A stretch of DNA of 7,669 bases from an uncultured Lachnospira sp. (lineage in GTDB: Bacteria > Bacillota > Clostridia > Lachnospirales > Lachnospiraceae). The position numbers and the translations under genes were made by a program. Shown piece after piece: positions 1 to 6,035 of this stretch. Each line of letters opens with the position of its first letter. Positions within the stretch are counted from its first letter, which is position 1. Location: NCBI GenBank assembly GCA_947306285.1, contig CAMZGB010000043.1, forward strand, positions 1 through 7,669. The letters run 5' to 3'. The notes under the pieces were generated by a model, which saw nothing but the letters and a program-made list of their open reading frames with translations, made no database searches and was not told where the DNA came from.

Positions 1-122
1 AACTTGGTGGTAAAAAAGTTACAGTCGGATCTGATGCACATCAGGCAGACAAACTCGGATATGCATTTGATGAGATAAAACAATTGATTGATGAACTTGG
101 TTTACAAGTTATTGAGAAATAA
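1..122 (+). CDS. PHP-domain phosphoesterase, probably histidinol-phosphatase (C-terminal end only)
   Basis: This is the 3' end of a gene that begins before the window. Reading from base 3 it gives 39 codons and a TAA stop at 120-122. The segment VTVGSDAHQADKLGYAF resembles the last metal-binding motif (GSDAH) and C-terminal tail of PHP-superfamily enzymes. In the HisJ/HisK histidinol-phosphatases of Firmicutes, GSDAH is likewise followed by a helix and a short 'LG-V' ending. Those enzymes dephosphorylate histidinol phosphate in histidine synthesis, in the cytoplasm. Seen: the GSDAH motif and tail. Inferred: the specific substrate, since other PHP phosphoesterases share this motif. The gene ends directly against the terminator at 123-150 and converges on the gtrA-like gene. 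Confidence 0.7.
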   Translation, partial: LGGKKVTVGSDAHQADKLGYAFDEIKQLIDELGLQVIEK

Positions 123-150
123 AAAAAGACTAGTTTTCACTAGTCTTTTT
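123..150. terminator. Bidirectional intrinsic terminator between convergent genes
   Basis: A perfect 12-bp inverted repeat has arms at 123-134 (AAAAAGACTAGT) and 139-150 (ACTAGTCTTTTT) and a 4-nt loop (TTTC). The A-rich and T-rich ends give a U-tract in both directions: 146-150 plus 152-154 on the plus strand, and 127-121 on the minus strand. It begins one base after the stop of the plus-strand PHP gene. It also contains the stop codon of the minus-strand GtrA gene (130-132), so it would end both transcripts. Confidence 0.9.
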
Positions 151-561
151 CTTTGCAATTTCATTTGTATCTATCGTCTTTCTAAATACAAAAAATCTAT
201 CGTATAAATACTCAGTCACTAAGTTACAACCCATAACCATAAGTGTCACAATATTTCCGTTCAACCCTACGGTTTGTTCCAAGTAGTTTCCGCCAAGAGT
301 TGATAGGGGTGTAAACACTGCATAATACGCCGCCACTTTAAGCATTGCTATTGGAACATTATTTGCAGACTTAAAAGTATATCGTCTGTTAAATGTAAAA
401 TTCCAAAGCACTGATAAAATGAGCGCTGTCAGATAACTTGGCCACCAAGGAATCTTAATCAAGTTATACATCAAAGCAAATGCAACTATTTCTATAATTC
501 CCGCTGATATTGAAAATAATATAAATTTTATTGTTCTAATTAATTCTTCTTTTTTATTCAT
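130..561 (-). CDS. GtrA-family four-helix membrane protein
   Basis: A 143-residue protein with four predicted membrane helices (about 10-31, 38-55, 72-94, 100-118). It has the two half-repeat motifs typical of the GtrA-like family: WNFTFNRRYTF after helix 2 (residues 53-63) and EYLYDRFFVFR after helix 4 (117-127). Family members are small inner-membrane proteins associated with polysaccharide or teichoic-acid glycosylation. Several are thought to move undecaprenyl-linked sugars across the membrane, but the substrate cannot be read from this sequence. No glycosyltransferase gene lies beside it. The start lies 2 nt after the stop of the transglutaminase-like gene. A GAGGT Shine-Dalgarno (572-576) sits inside that upstream gene, about 10 nt from the ATG. 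The last codons and the TAG stop are part of the terminator hairpin. This is the last gene of the five-gene run. Confidence 0.88.
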   Translation of the reverse strand: MNKKEELIRTIKFILFSISAGIIEIVAFALMYNLIKIPWWPSYLTALILSVLWNFTFNRRYTFKSANNVPIAMLKVAAYYAVFTPLSTLGGNYLEQTVGLNGNIVTLMVMGCNLVTEYLYDRFFVFRKTIDTNEIAKKKTSEN

Positions 562-563
562 AA

Positions 564-1355
564 TTAATAGTACCTCGCCACCTTAAATTTTCTTACCGCA
601 CTCAAACCAAAATTATGGTATGTAGCATTATAATTTTTATATCTCTTTCCTCTTTCTATAAACAATGGATCAAAAACTCTTCCGTTAATTTCCGTCCAAC
701 AATGACCTTGGTTGGTATACCCCGAACTATCTAGACAAGCATAAACCTTCTTGTATCCTATCGCCCTCGCCAAATATGCTAGTGCCGAACCATCCGCATG
801 ACAATCCCCTCCACCTCTTTTGAAGTGGTCGTTAGCATAGGTAGCCATCCATCCATTACTTGGATAGAAACGTCTATGTGTTAAATATGGTTTTCTCCTA
901 ACCCAGTTGAAACAAATAGAAAGCTTTTTCTTTTTAGACATTTTCTTCTTTGTAATCTTCTTAACTATTTTTCTAGCCTTACAAAAAGTCAAATAGTCAT
1001 CCTTTTGATAAGACTTCATTTTCTTTCCGCTAGGGAAATAATAAGTCTTTTTTGTTTTGTATGCTTCAAGTTTAGACTTGGAATTTAAGTAATATGTAGT
1101 ATTGCCAATCTTTGTAGTCTTCTTTCTTACTTTGCCGTTCTTGCCAAACACATAATACTTCTTCTTAATCTTTTTCTTTCCAACAACATACTTACCATTT
1201 ACATAGTATCTTTTACCATGCCATCCCTTTAACACTTTCTTAGGTTGTTTTGCTGTTGTTTCTGGTTGTGTGGTTTTTTCTTCGGCGCTTGCTACTATAG
1301 CACTACCAAAGCAAACAACACAAATAACAACTAGTACAATAATTATCTGTCTCAT
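564..1355 (-). CDS. Secreted transglutaminase-like protein with Lys-rich wall-binding-like repeats
   Basis: A 263-residue exported protein. Residues 1-24 form a signal peptide with a long hydrophobic core and likely cleavage after ASA (A24). A Thr/Lys/Glu-rich linker follows (25-40). Residues about 44-117 hold four roughly 20-residue units rich in paired Tyr and Gly (RYYVNGK, KYYVFGK, TYYLNSK, TYYFPSG). They resemble degenerate choline/cell-wall-binding repeats in which most Trp is lost and Lys is abundant. The C-terminal domain has a transglutaminase/protease-like core: Cys185 in GGGDCHADGSALAYLARAIGY, His218 in GHCWTEING and Asp229 in VFDP, in the expected order and spacing. The fold is known from transglutaminases and cysteine proteases or peptide hydrolases; which reaction occurs here is unknown. 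A weak GGGG Shine-Dalgarno (1364-1367) lies 8 nt before the ATG, 15 nt after the CapA stop. It probably acts outside the cell, in the wall. Confidence 0.82.
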   Translation of the reverse strand: MRQIIIVLVVICVVCFGSAIVASAEEKTTQPETTAKQPKKVLKGWHGKRYYVNGKYVVGKKKIKKKYYVFGKNGKVRKKTTKIGNTTYYLNSKSKLEAYKTKKTYYFPSGKKMKSYQKDDYLTFCKARKIVKKITKKKMSKKKKLSICFNWVRRKPYLTHRRFYPSNGWMATYANDHFKRGGGDCHADGSALAYLARAIGYKKVYACLDSSGYTNQGHCWTEINGRVFDPLFIERGKRYKNYNATYHNFGLSAVRKFKVARYY

Positions 1356-1370
1356 ATTTTTATCCCCATT

Positions 1371-2438
1371 TTAAAGTGGCGAATTAGTCTTTCCTTTCAT
1401 AAAGTCTTTAACTTTCTTTCTCTCTCTTTTGTTTGTAATAATCTTCGGTTTCCAATTGTTAGTTGATCCAGTGTAAACGTAGCAAGGAATAATCTTTCCC
1501 TTCTCTTTTGAAAGTTTTCCATCATCAATTGTCAAAGTGTGTTGATAAATCATTGTTCTATTTTCTGGATGTCTGTTTCCGCCGAAGACAAAGTTACCCA
1601 TAGAGTAAATAATAGTCTTGCCTTTATATTTCTCAAGTGGTTGAAGAACATGTGGATGATCGCCAATTACCAAATCCGCACCAGCATCTATTAACTTGTG
1701 ACACGCATTAACTTTCCAACCCTCTGGCTCATGAATAGCTTCCGTTCCTCCGTGGAAATAAACAATCTGGTAGTCGCTTTCTTTGCTCGCTTTCTTAATA
1801 TGCTTCTTTATAGCAGGCACTGCACCTTCTTGATACATAGTGATTCCAATCACGCCAATCGTGTATCCATCTTTTTCATAGTAAACGATTTTATTCTGTT
1901 CGCCCCAGTCCACTCCTGCTTTATCTAAAGCTTTCTTTGTGTCTTTATATCCTTGTGGACCGTAGTCATTTATGTGATTATTATCTATTGAAACATAATC
2001 AATTCCACCTACTTTTAAAATCTTTGCATTCTTTGTCTTGGTTTTAAACCAATATGCCTCAATGCCCGGATTAGCACTCTGGCCTTTTTCGGATATCTGT
2101 AAATTCTTATTATCAGAATAAACATTTTCTGCATCACCTATTGTAATGTCATCATTCTTAAACAAGAAACTTACTTCTGATAAAAAGTATGATGGATCCA
2201 CACTATCAGCTACATCGTTAAAGCAATTCTCGTAGTGAGTTCTTTCATCTGTTGCACAGAGCATATCACCAATAAAGTGCATCTGAATAGTAAATGGCGC
2301 TTTTGTAGTAGGCTTTTGTGTGGTTGTTTCTTTTTTAGTAGTTTCCTTCTTTACAGTTTGTTTTGAATCACTTCCACAACCTGTAATAGACATCACAAGT
2401 ATTAAAAGAATTATCACCAAACCAATTATTCTTTTCAT
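1371..2438 (-). CDS. CapA-family (PGA_cap) lipoprotein, metallophosphatase-like fold
   Basis: A 355-residue lipoprotein. The signal peptide ends in the lipobox I-T-G-C with Cys21 as the likely lipidation site, and a Thr/Lys-rich spacer (about 25-48) follows. Residues about 51-305 form the capsule-synthesis CapA domain: HFIGDML (54-60, Asp58), GDAEN (101-105), DNNHINDYG (152-160, Asn154/His155), YFHGGTE (227-233, His229), GDHPHVLQP (259-267, His261/His263) and IIYSMGNFVFGG (276-287). These Asp/Asn/His motifs match the calcineurin-like metal site. The family is named after CapA/PgsA of poly-gamma-glutamate capsule systems, but many solitary members have no known role, and capB/capC partners are absent here. 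The HGG motif replaces the more usual HWG. The start is 1 nt past the exporter half B stop, with GAGGGAG (2445-2451) 6 nt upstream inside that gene. Translational coupling is therefore likely. Confidence 0.9.
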   Translation of the reverse strand: MKRIIGLVIILLILVMSITGCGSDSKQTVKKETTKKETTTQKPTTKAPFTIQMHFIGDMLCATDERTHYENCFNDVADSVDPSYFLSEVSFLFKNDDITIGDAENVYSDNKNLQISEKGQSANPGIEAYWFKTKTKNAKILKVGGIDYVSIDNNHINDYGPQGYKDTKKALDKAGVDWGEQNKIVYYEKDGYTIGVIGITMYQEGAVPAIKKHIKKASKESDYQIVYFHGGTEAIHEPEGWKVNACHKLIDAGADLVIGDHPHVLQPLEKYKGKTIIYSMGNFVFGGNRHPENRTMIYQHTLTIDDGKLSKEKGKIIPCYVYTGSTNNWKPKIITNKRERKKVKDFMKGKTNSPL

Positions 2439-2439
2439 T

Positions 2440-4173
2440 TTAGACTCCCTCTTTTATCTTTAATGTTCCGTCTTTCATTTCAAGAACTTTATCTGCATTC
2501 TGAATAGTCGACAATCTATGTGCAACGATAAATGTTGTTCTTCCGTTCATCATCTTTTCAAACGCTCTTTGAATTCTCATTTCAGTTCTCGTATCAATGC
2601 TAGATGTAGCCTCATCCAAAATTAACATTGGCGGTAAGTCTAGCATTAGCCGAGCGATACAAAGAAGCTGTTTTTGACCTTGAGATAAATTCTCGCCGTC
2701 TTCTGCCACAATAGTATCATATCCGTCCGGAAGTTTGCTGATAAAGTTGTGTGCATGACACTCTTTACAAGCTTGAATCATTTCTTCGTCGGTCGCGTCT
2801 GGTTTTGCAAACTTGATGTTATCTCTAATAGTCGCATTGCGAACCCAAGTATCCTGAAGCACCATTCCGAACGAAGCGCGAAGACTCTCTCTTGTCATAT
2901 CTGTAATGTCCACTCCATCTATTTTAATACTTCCACTGTCGAGTTCGTAGAATCTCATAAGAAGATTTACAAATGTAGTTTTTCCAGCACCAGTTTCGCC
3001 AACTATAGCAATAGTCTCTCCAGGTTGTACTTCTAGATTTACATCATTAAGAATCTTCTTAGGCTCTTCTCTTAATCCTTCTTTGTCGCTGTCACCTCTG
3101 TTGTATTCATACGAGAAGTAAAGATGTTCAACGCTTACCGCTCCATCAGGATTTTCTAAAACTATCTTTCCATCGTCCTTAATATTTACTTCTTCATCTA
3201 TCAACTCAAATACACGACCAGCTGAAGCCAATGCATTTTGAAGTTCAGTGATTACTCCAGAGATTTCATTGAACGGTTTCATGTACTGAGTTGCATATGT
3301 AAGAATTGCCATCAAAGAACCTACTGTAATCTCAGCATTTGGTCCAGCCACTCCAGTAGCCACACAAACTAGACCGCCGCAAACTGCCACTCCAGCATAA
3401 ATCAAATTGTTCACAAATCTTGTGGTTGGATTTGTGAGCGACGAATAAAATGTAGCCTTTGTATAGCACTTCTCTATTCTCTCATTTGTCTCGTCAAATT
3501 TCTCAAGTTGACTCTCTTCTCTTGAGAATGCCTTAACAAGTTTTGCACCCTTGACAGTCTCTTCAATGATAGCTGTTTGCTCAGCACGAACCTTCGACTG
3601 TTTTCTAAACATATCATATGTATGCTTTGCAACGAACCTTGCAATCACAATTGAAAGTGGAGTTAAAACGATAACCACCAATGCCACTTTCCAATTGATA
3701 AGCACCATAAACACGAGCGTCAAAAGTATTGTCATTATTCCAGAGAAGAAACTTGTGAATCCCATCAACAATCCATCTGCCAACTGATCAACGTCAGTAA
3801 TAATCTTACTAATCAACTCGCCCTTCGAGTGTCTATCAATATAACTGATTGGAAGTTTCTGAATCTTGCAGAACGTCTCCTGTCTAATGTCGCGAATCAA
3901 ATTGTAAGTAATCTTGTTATTGATTACTCCCATTATCCACTGAACTAAGCATGACAAAATCACAACTACCAAAATGATAATTGCTGTCTTTGTGACTTCT
4001 TTAAACTCTACTTTTCCTTTGCCGATGATATGGTCAGTTGCTTGTCCAATAATCTTTGGCACATACAAAGTAGCCACAACAAAAATTAGCGAAAGAATAA
4101 TTGAAATTGCCAGTAATACTCTATATTTCTTTAATCTTTGGCCCAGACGTTTTAGGGCATATTTACTACTCAT
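2440..4173 (-). CDS. Heterodimeric ABC exporter, half B (consensus catalytic subunit)
   Basis: A 577-residue half-transporter: a six-helix membrane domain (about 19-305), then a nucleotide-binding domain. Motifs seen: A-loop Tyr355, Walker A GETGAGKT (392-399, Lys398), Q-loop Gln440, signature LSQGQ (496-500), Walker B ending LILDEATSSID with catalytic Glu521, and H-loop His552. Its own Walker A/B/H residues are intact, but the signature is LSQGQ instead of LSGGQ. This matches the TM288/BmrD-like partner of heterodimeric exporters. The ATG at 4171-4173 is preferred to the upstream in-frame start at 4350, because GGAGGT (4178-4183) precedes it and homology begins here. The upstream 59 codons only shadow half A. 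It overlaps half A by 8 nt. The protein stops soon after the H-loop (ends LKIKEGV), without the usual G-x-H-x-E-L tail. A short charged insertion (about 358-371) precedes Walker A. The substrate is unknown. Confidence 0.92.
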   Translation of the reverse strand: MSSKYALKRLGQRLKKYRVLLAISIILSLIFVVATLYVPKIIGQATDHIIGKGKVEFKEVTKTAIIILVVVILSCLVQWIMGVINNKITYNLIRDIRQETFCKIQKLPISYIDRHSKGELISKIITDVDQLADGLLMGFTSFFSGIMTILLTLVFMVLINWKVALVVIVLTPLSIVIARFVAKHTYDMFRKQSKVRAEQTAIIEETVKGAKLVKAFSREESQLEKFDETNERIEKCYTKATFYSSLTNPTTRFVNNLIYAGVAVCGGLVCVATGVAGPNAEITVGSLMAILTYATQYMKPFNEISGVITELQNALASAGRVFELIDEEVNIKDDGKIVLENPDGAVSVEHLYFSYEYNRGDSDKEGLREEPKKILNDVNLEVQPGETIAIVGETGAGKTTFVNLLMRFYELDSGSIKIDGVDITDMTRESLRASFGMVLQDTWVRNATIRDNIKFAKPDATDEEMIQACKECHAHNFISKLPDGYDTIVAEDGENLSQGQKQLLCIARLMLDLPPMLILDEATSSIDTRTEMRIQRAFEKMMNGRTTFIVAHRLSTIQNADKVLEMKDGTLKIKEGV

Positions 4174-5902
4174 ATGCACCTCCGATCTGGTCCGTATAAA
4201 TGTTTTGCTTATACTGCGACTCGTGAATTTCTTTGTACACTTCGCAACTTTCAAGCAAGTCTTTGTGTGAACCTTTTCCAACAATTCTGCCTTCTTCCAA
4301 AACAATAATCTCATCCAAATCCATAATGGAATTTGTGCGCTGAGACACAATAAACATCGTGGTGTTCGTTAGTGTCTTAAGATTTGTTTTAAGAAGCGCA
4401 TCTGTATCGTAATCAAGCGCCGACGAAGAATCATCCAATATCAAAACCTTTGGATTTCTTACCAACGCTCTGGCAATAGTTAATCTTTGACGCTGGCCAC
4501 CTGAGAAGTTTGAACCATTATCCAAAACTTCTGCATCCAGTCCGCCTTTTTCCATTACAAAGTCATAGGCGCAAGCAAGCTTAAGAGCATTTTCCATCTC
4601 TTGCTCTGTAGCACCTTCATTCCCAAACTTAAGATTGCTTCTAACTGTTCCTCTAAAAAGTTGAACATCCTGCGGAGTAATTCCAAACATACTCCTTAAA
4701 TCTTTTAGTTCGTATTCATCTATATTTTTATCCCCAATTTTCAAAGCTCCATCAGTCACTTTATAAAATCTTGGAAGCAAGTTTACAAGTGTAGATTTAC
4801 CAGAGCCAGTTGCTCCAATAATCCCAATTTTTTTACCCTTGCCCGCGGCAAAGGAAATATTTTCTAAAACATTTTTACTAGCACCTGGATATGCCATGGA
4901 AACTTTGTCGAAGACAATCATCTCATTCATACCTAACTTCTCTGTGCCGTTGTTTTCTTCTACTTCGTAATCCAAAACTTCATTCACGCGCTTAGCACTT
5001 GCGAATGCTTTTGTAAGGTTAATGATAAGCGCAGCTAACTTAACTAATTCAATCAAAATCTGAAGCATATAGTTAACAAGCGCAACAATCTGACCTTGAG
5101 TCAAGAAACCCGAATCAACTTGCTTTCCACCAACCATTAAGATGGCAATAATCGCAAGGTTAATAATTAGGTAAGTCCCTGGATTCATAATTGTTGCAAC
5201 TTTACCTGCAAACACTTGGAATCTATTTAGCGTATTGTTTTGATCTCTGTATGTTTCAATCTCACTCTGTTGTTTGTTAAATGCACGGATTACTCTGACA
5301 CCAGTCAAGTTTTCCCTAGTTGTAGTCATAACCTTATCAAGCTTAGTCTGAACCTTATTGTACAAAGGAATTGTAATAACCATTATTCCAACAACCAACA
5401 ATGCAAGAACTGGAACACTTATAACAAATATTAGCGCAAGCTTAGCATTAATGGTAAACGCACAAATCACTGCTCCTATTACAATGACCGGAGACCTCAT
5501 CAAAAGTCTAATACTCATATTAAGTTGTGCCTGAATCATATTGATATCAGATGTAAGCCTAGTGATTAGCGATGAGCCACCGATTCTATCTAGGTCTCTG
5601 TCTGATAGTAATGTTACTTTTTTAAATACGTCGTGGCGAAGTTTTGTTCCAAATCCACCCGCTGCTCTTGCTGCCATATACTGAGCAATAAGCGCTATTG
5701 TTAGTCCTACAATTGCAAGCACAAATAATAAAGCCCCCATCTTCCAGATGTATGCTGTGTCATGTTTTCTTATTCCATTGTCAATCAAAAGTGCGACAAC
5801 AATCGGAACAAGCAAATCAAACACAGCCTCAATCATCTTTAAGATTGGAGCTAAAATTGAATCTACTTTATGCTGTTTTAGATATTTTAATAATCTAAAC
5901 AT
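4166..5902 (-). CDS. Heterodimeric ABC exporter, half A (degenerate-site subunit)
   Basis: A 578-residue half-transporter: six membrane helices (about 17-297), then a nucleotide-binding domain. Motifs: A-loop Tyr338, Walker A GATGSGKS (363-370, Lys369), Q-loop Gln411, a canonical signature FSGGQ (466-470), and Walker B ending LILDDSSSALD. In that Walker B the catalytic Glu is Asp491, and the H-loop His is replaced by Gln521 (IVSQRTNSI). These two replacements, with the intact signature, are the hallmark of the TM287/BmrC-like half of heterodimeric ABC exporters. It pairs with half B through their nucleotide-binding domains. The family exports drugs, lipids or peptides; no peptidase domain or other substrate clue is present. 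The ATG at 5902 is supported by family alignment from MFRLLKYLKQ onward, although no Shine-Dalgarno precedes it. It is the first gene of the five-gene run and diverges from ptb. Its full C-terminal tail contrasts with half B. Confidence 0.92.
   Translation of the reverse strand: MFRLLKYLKQHKVDSILAPILKMIEAVFDLLVPIVVALLIDNGIRKHDTAYIWKMGALLFVLAIVGLTIALIAQYMAARAAGGFGTKLRHDVFKKVTLLSDRDLDRIGGSSLITRLTSDINMIQAQLNMSIRLLMRSPVIVIGAVICAFTINAKLALIFVISVPVLALLVVGIMVITIPLYNKVQTKLDKVMTTTRENLTGVRVIRAFNKQQSEIETYRDQNNTLNRFQVFAGKVATIMNPGTYLIINLAIIAILMVGGKQVDSGFLTQGQIVALVNYMLQILIELVKLAALIINLTKAFASAKRVNEVLDYEVEENNGTEKLGMNEMIVFDKVSMAYPGASKNVLENISFAAGKGKKIGIIGATGSGKSTLVNLLPRFYKVTDGALKIGDKNIDEYELKDLRSMFGITPQDVQLFRGTVRSNLKFGNEGATEQEMENALKLACAYDFVMEKGGLDAEVLDNGSNFSGGQRQRLTIARALVRNPKVLILDDSSSALDYDTDALLKTNLKTLTNTTMFIVSQRTNSIMDLDEIIVLEEGRIVGKGSHKDLLESCEVYKEIHESQYKQNIYTDQIGGAYE
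4178..4183 (-). promoter_or_regulatory. Ribosome-binding site fixing the start of exporter half B
   Basis: GGAGGT on the minus strand lies 4 nt before the ATG at 4171-4173 and inside the last codons of half A. It rules out the long in-frame extension that begins at 4350. With the 8-nt gene overlap it suggests coupled, near-equal synthesis of the two exporter halves. Confidence 0.85.
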
Positions 5903-5922
5903 CTCTTTGTATTATAACCCAT
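5887..5922 (-). other. Candidate upstream ORF (11 codons) overlapping the exporter start
   Basis: An ATG at 5920-5922 opens a short frame encoding MGYNTKRCLDY and ends at a TAA finishing at 5887, inside the first codons of exporter half A in a different frame. An AAGG element (5927-5930) lies 4 nt upstream, the best Shine-Dalgarno-like match near this start. If translated, its ribosomes would terminate 13 nt past the exporter ATG and could re-initiate there. It is very short and shows no known stalling motif, so it may be chance. Confidence 0.3.
5911..5916 (-). promoter_or_regulatory. Candidate -10 box (TATAAT) for the five-gene run
   Basis: A perfect TATAAT on the minus strand ends 8 nt before the exporter half A ATG. 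The -35 at 17-nt spacing is poor (TGCAAA, 5934-5939). If used, transcription would start about at the start codon and give a leaderless mRNA, which would agree with the missing Shine-Dalgarno. A second possible -10, TATACT (5953-5958), would give a leader of about 40 nt and also has no good -35. Confidence 0.45.
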
Positions 5923-5947
5923 TTTACCTTGATTTTGCATACCTATT

Positions 5948-5976
5948 TTGATAGTATATATGGGATGTTTTAATAG
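5948..5976 (+). promoter_or_regulatory. Candidate ptb promoter
   Basis: TTGATA (5948-5953) matches four of six bases of a -35 box. At 17-nt spacing the -10 would be TAATAG (5971-5976); a better -10 match, TTTAAT (5969-5974), has only 15-nt spacing. Either choice puts the -10 inside the palindrome at 5969-5992. The call is weak; some promoter for ptb in this interval is expected because the upstream gene diverges. Confidence 0.3.
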
Positions 5977-5992
5977 GTTATTTCCTATTAAA
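5969..5992. promoter_or_regulatory. 24-bp palindrome, candidate operator in the divergent region
   Basis: Perfect 9-bp arms TTTAATAGG (5969-5977) and CCTATTAAA (5984-5992) flank a 6-nt AT centre. A third CCTATT copy lies at 5942-5947, within an imperfect repeat (CTAT-TTTG-ATAG, 5943-5954). The position between divergent starts and over the candidate ptb -10 suits a repressor or redox-regulator site. It does not match the Rex consensus (TTGTTAA-N4-TTAACAA). No regulator gene lies in the window. Confidence 0.4.
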
Positions 5993-6007
5993 TGAGTAAT
6001 TTTATTT

Positions 6008-6026
6008 GCCGCGGATGATTCGTGGC
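6008..6026 (+). other. Small GC-rich hairpin in the ptb leader
   Basis: GCCGCG (6008-6013) can pair with CGTGGC (6021-6026), six pairs including one G-U, around a 7-nt loop. It stands out as a GC-rich patch in an AT-rich leader and ends 5 nt before the ptb Shine-Dalgarno. It could protect the mRNA 5' end or do nothing. Confidence 0.3.
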
Positions 6027-6031
6027 GGAAT

Positions 6032-6035
6032 GGAG
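6032..6035 (+). promoter_or_regulatory. Ribosome-binding site fixing the ptb start
   Basis: GGAG with 6 nt to the ATG at 6042 selects this start over the in-frame TTG at 6006 and the ATGs at 6015 and 6030, which lack a well-spaced Shine-Dalgarno. Ptb family alignment also begins near MAKTYDDLL. Confidence 0.8.

Noticed and set aside
1371..2438. A poly-gamma-glutamate capsule operon (capBCA).
   Set aside because: Only a CapA-type protein is present. No CapB ligase or CapC membrane partner is encoded next to it.
4174..4350. In-frame N-terminal extension of exporter half B beginning at 4350.
   Set aside because: It only shadows the half A coding sequence in another frame, has no family-like residues, and a GGAGGT site sits right before the ATG at 4173, where homology begins.
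1698..5951. Plus-strand open frames opposite the exporter and CapA genes (for example 1698-1928, 2749-3036, 3551-3787, 3974-4270, 5240-5434, 5698-5951).
   Set aside because: All lie antisense to well-supported genes and show no recognisable domains or translation signals.
5969..5992. Rex redox-repressor site upstream of ptb.
   Set aside because: The arm sequence TTTAATAGG differs from the TTGTTAA half-site, and the 6-nt centre also differs from the N4 of the consensus.
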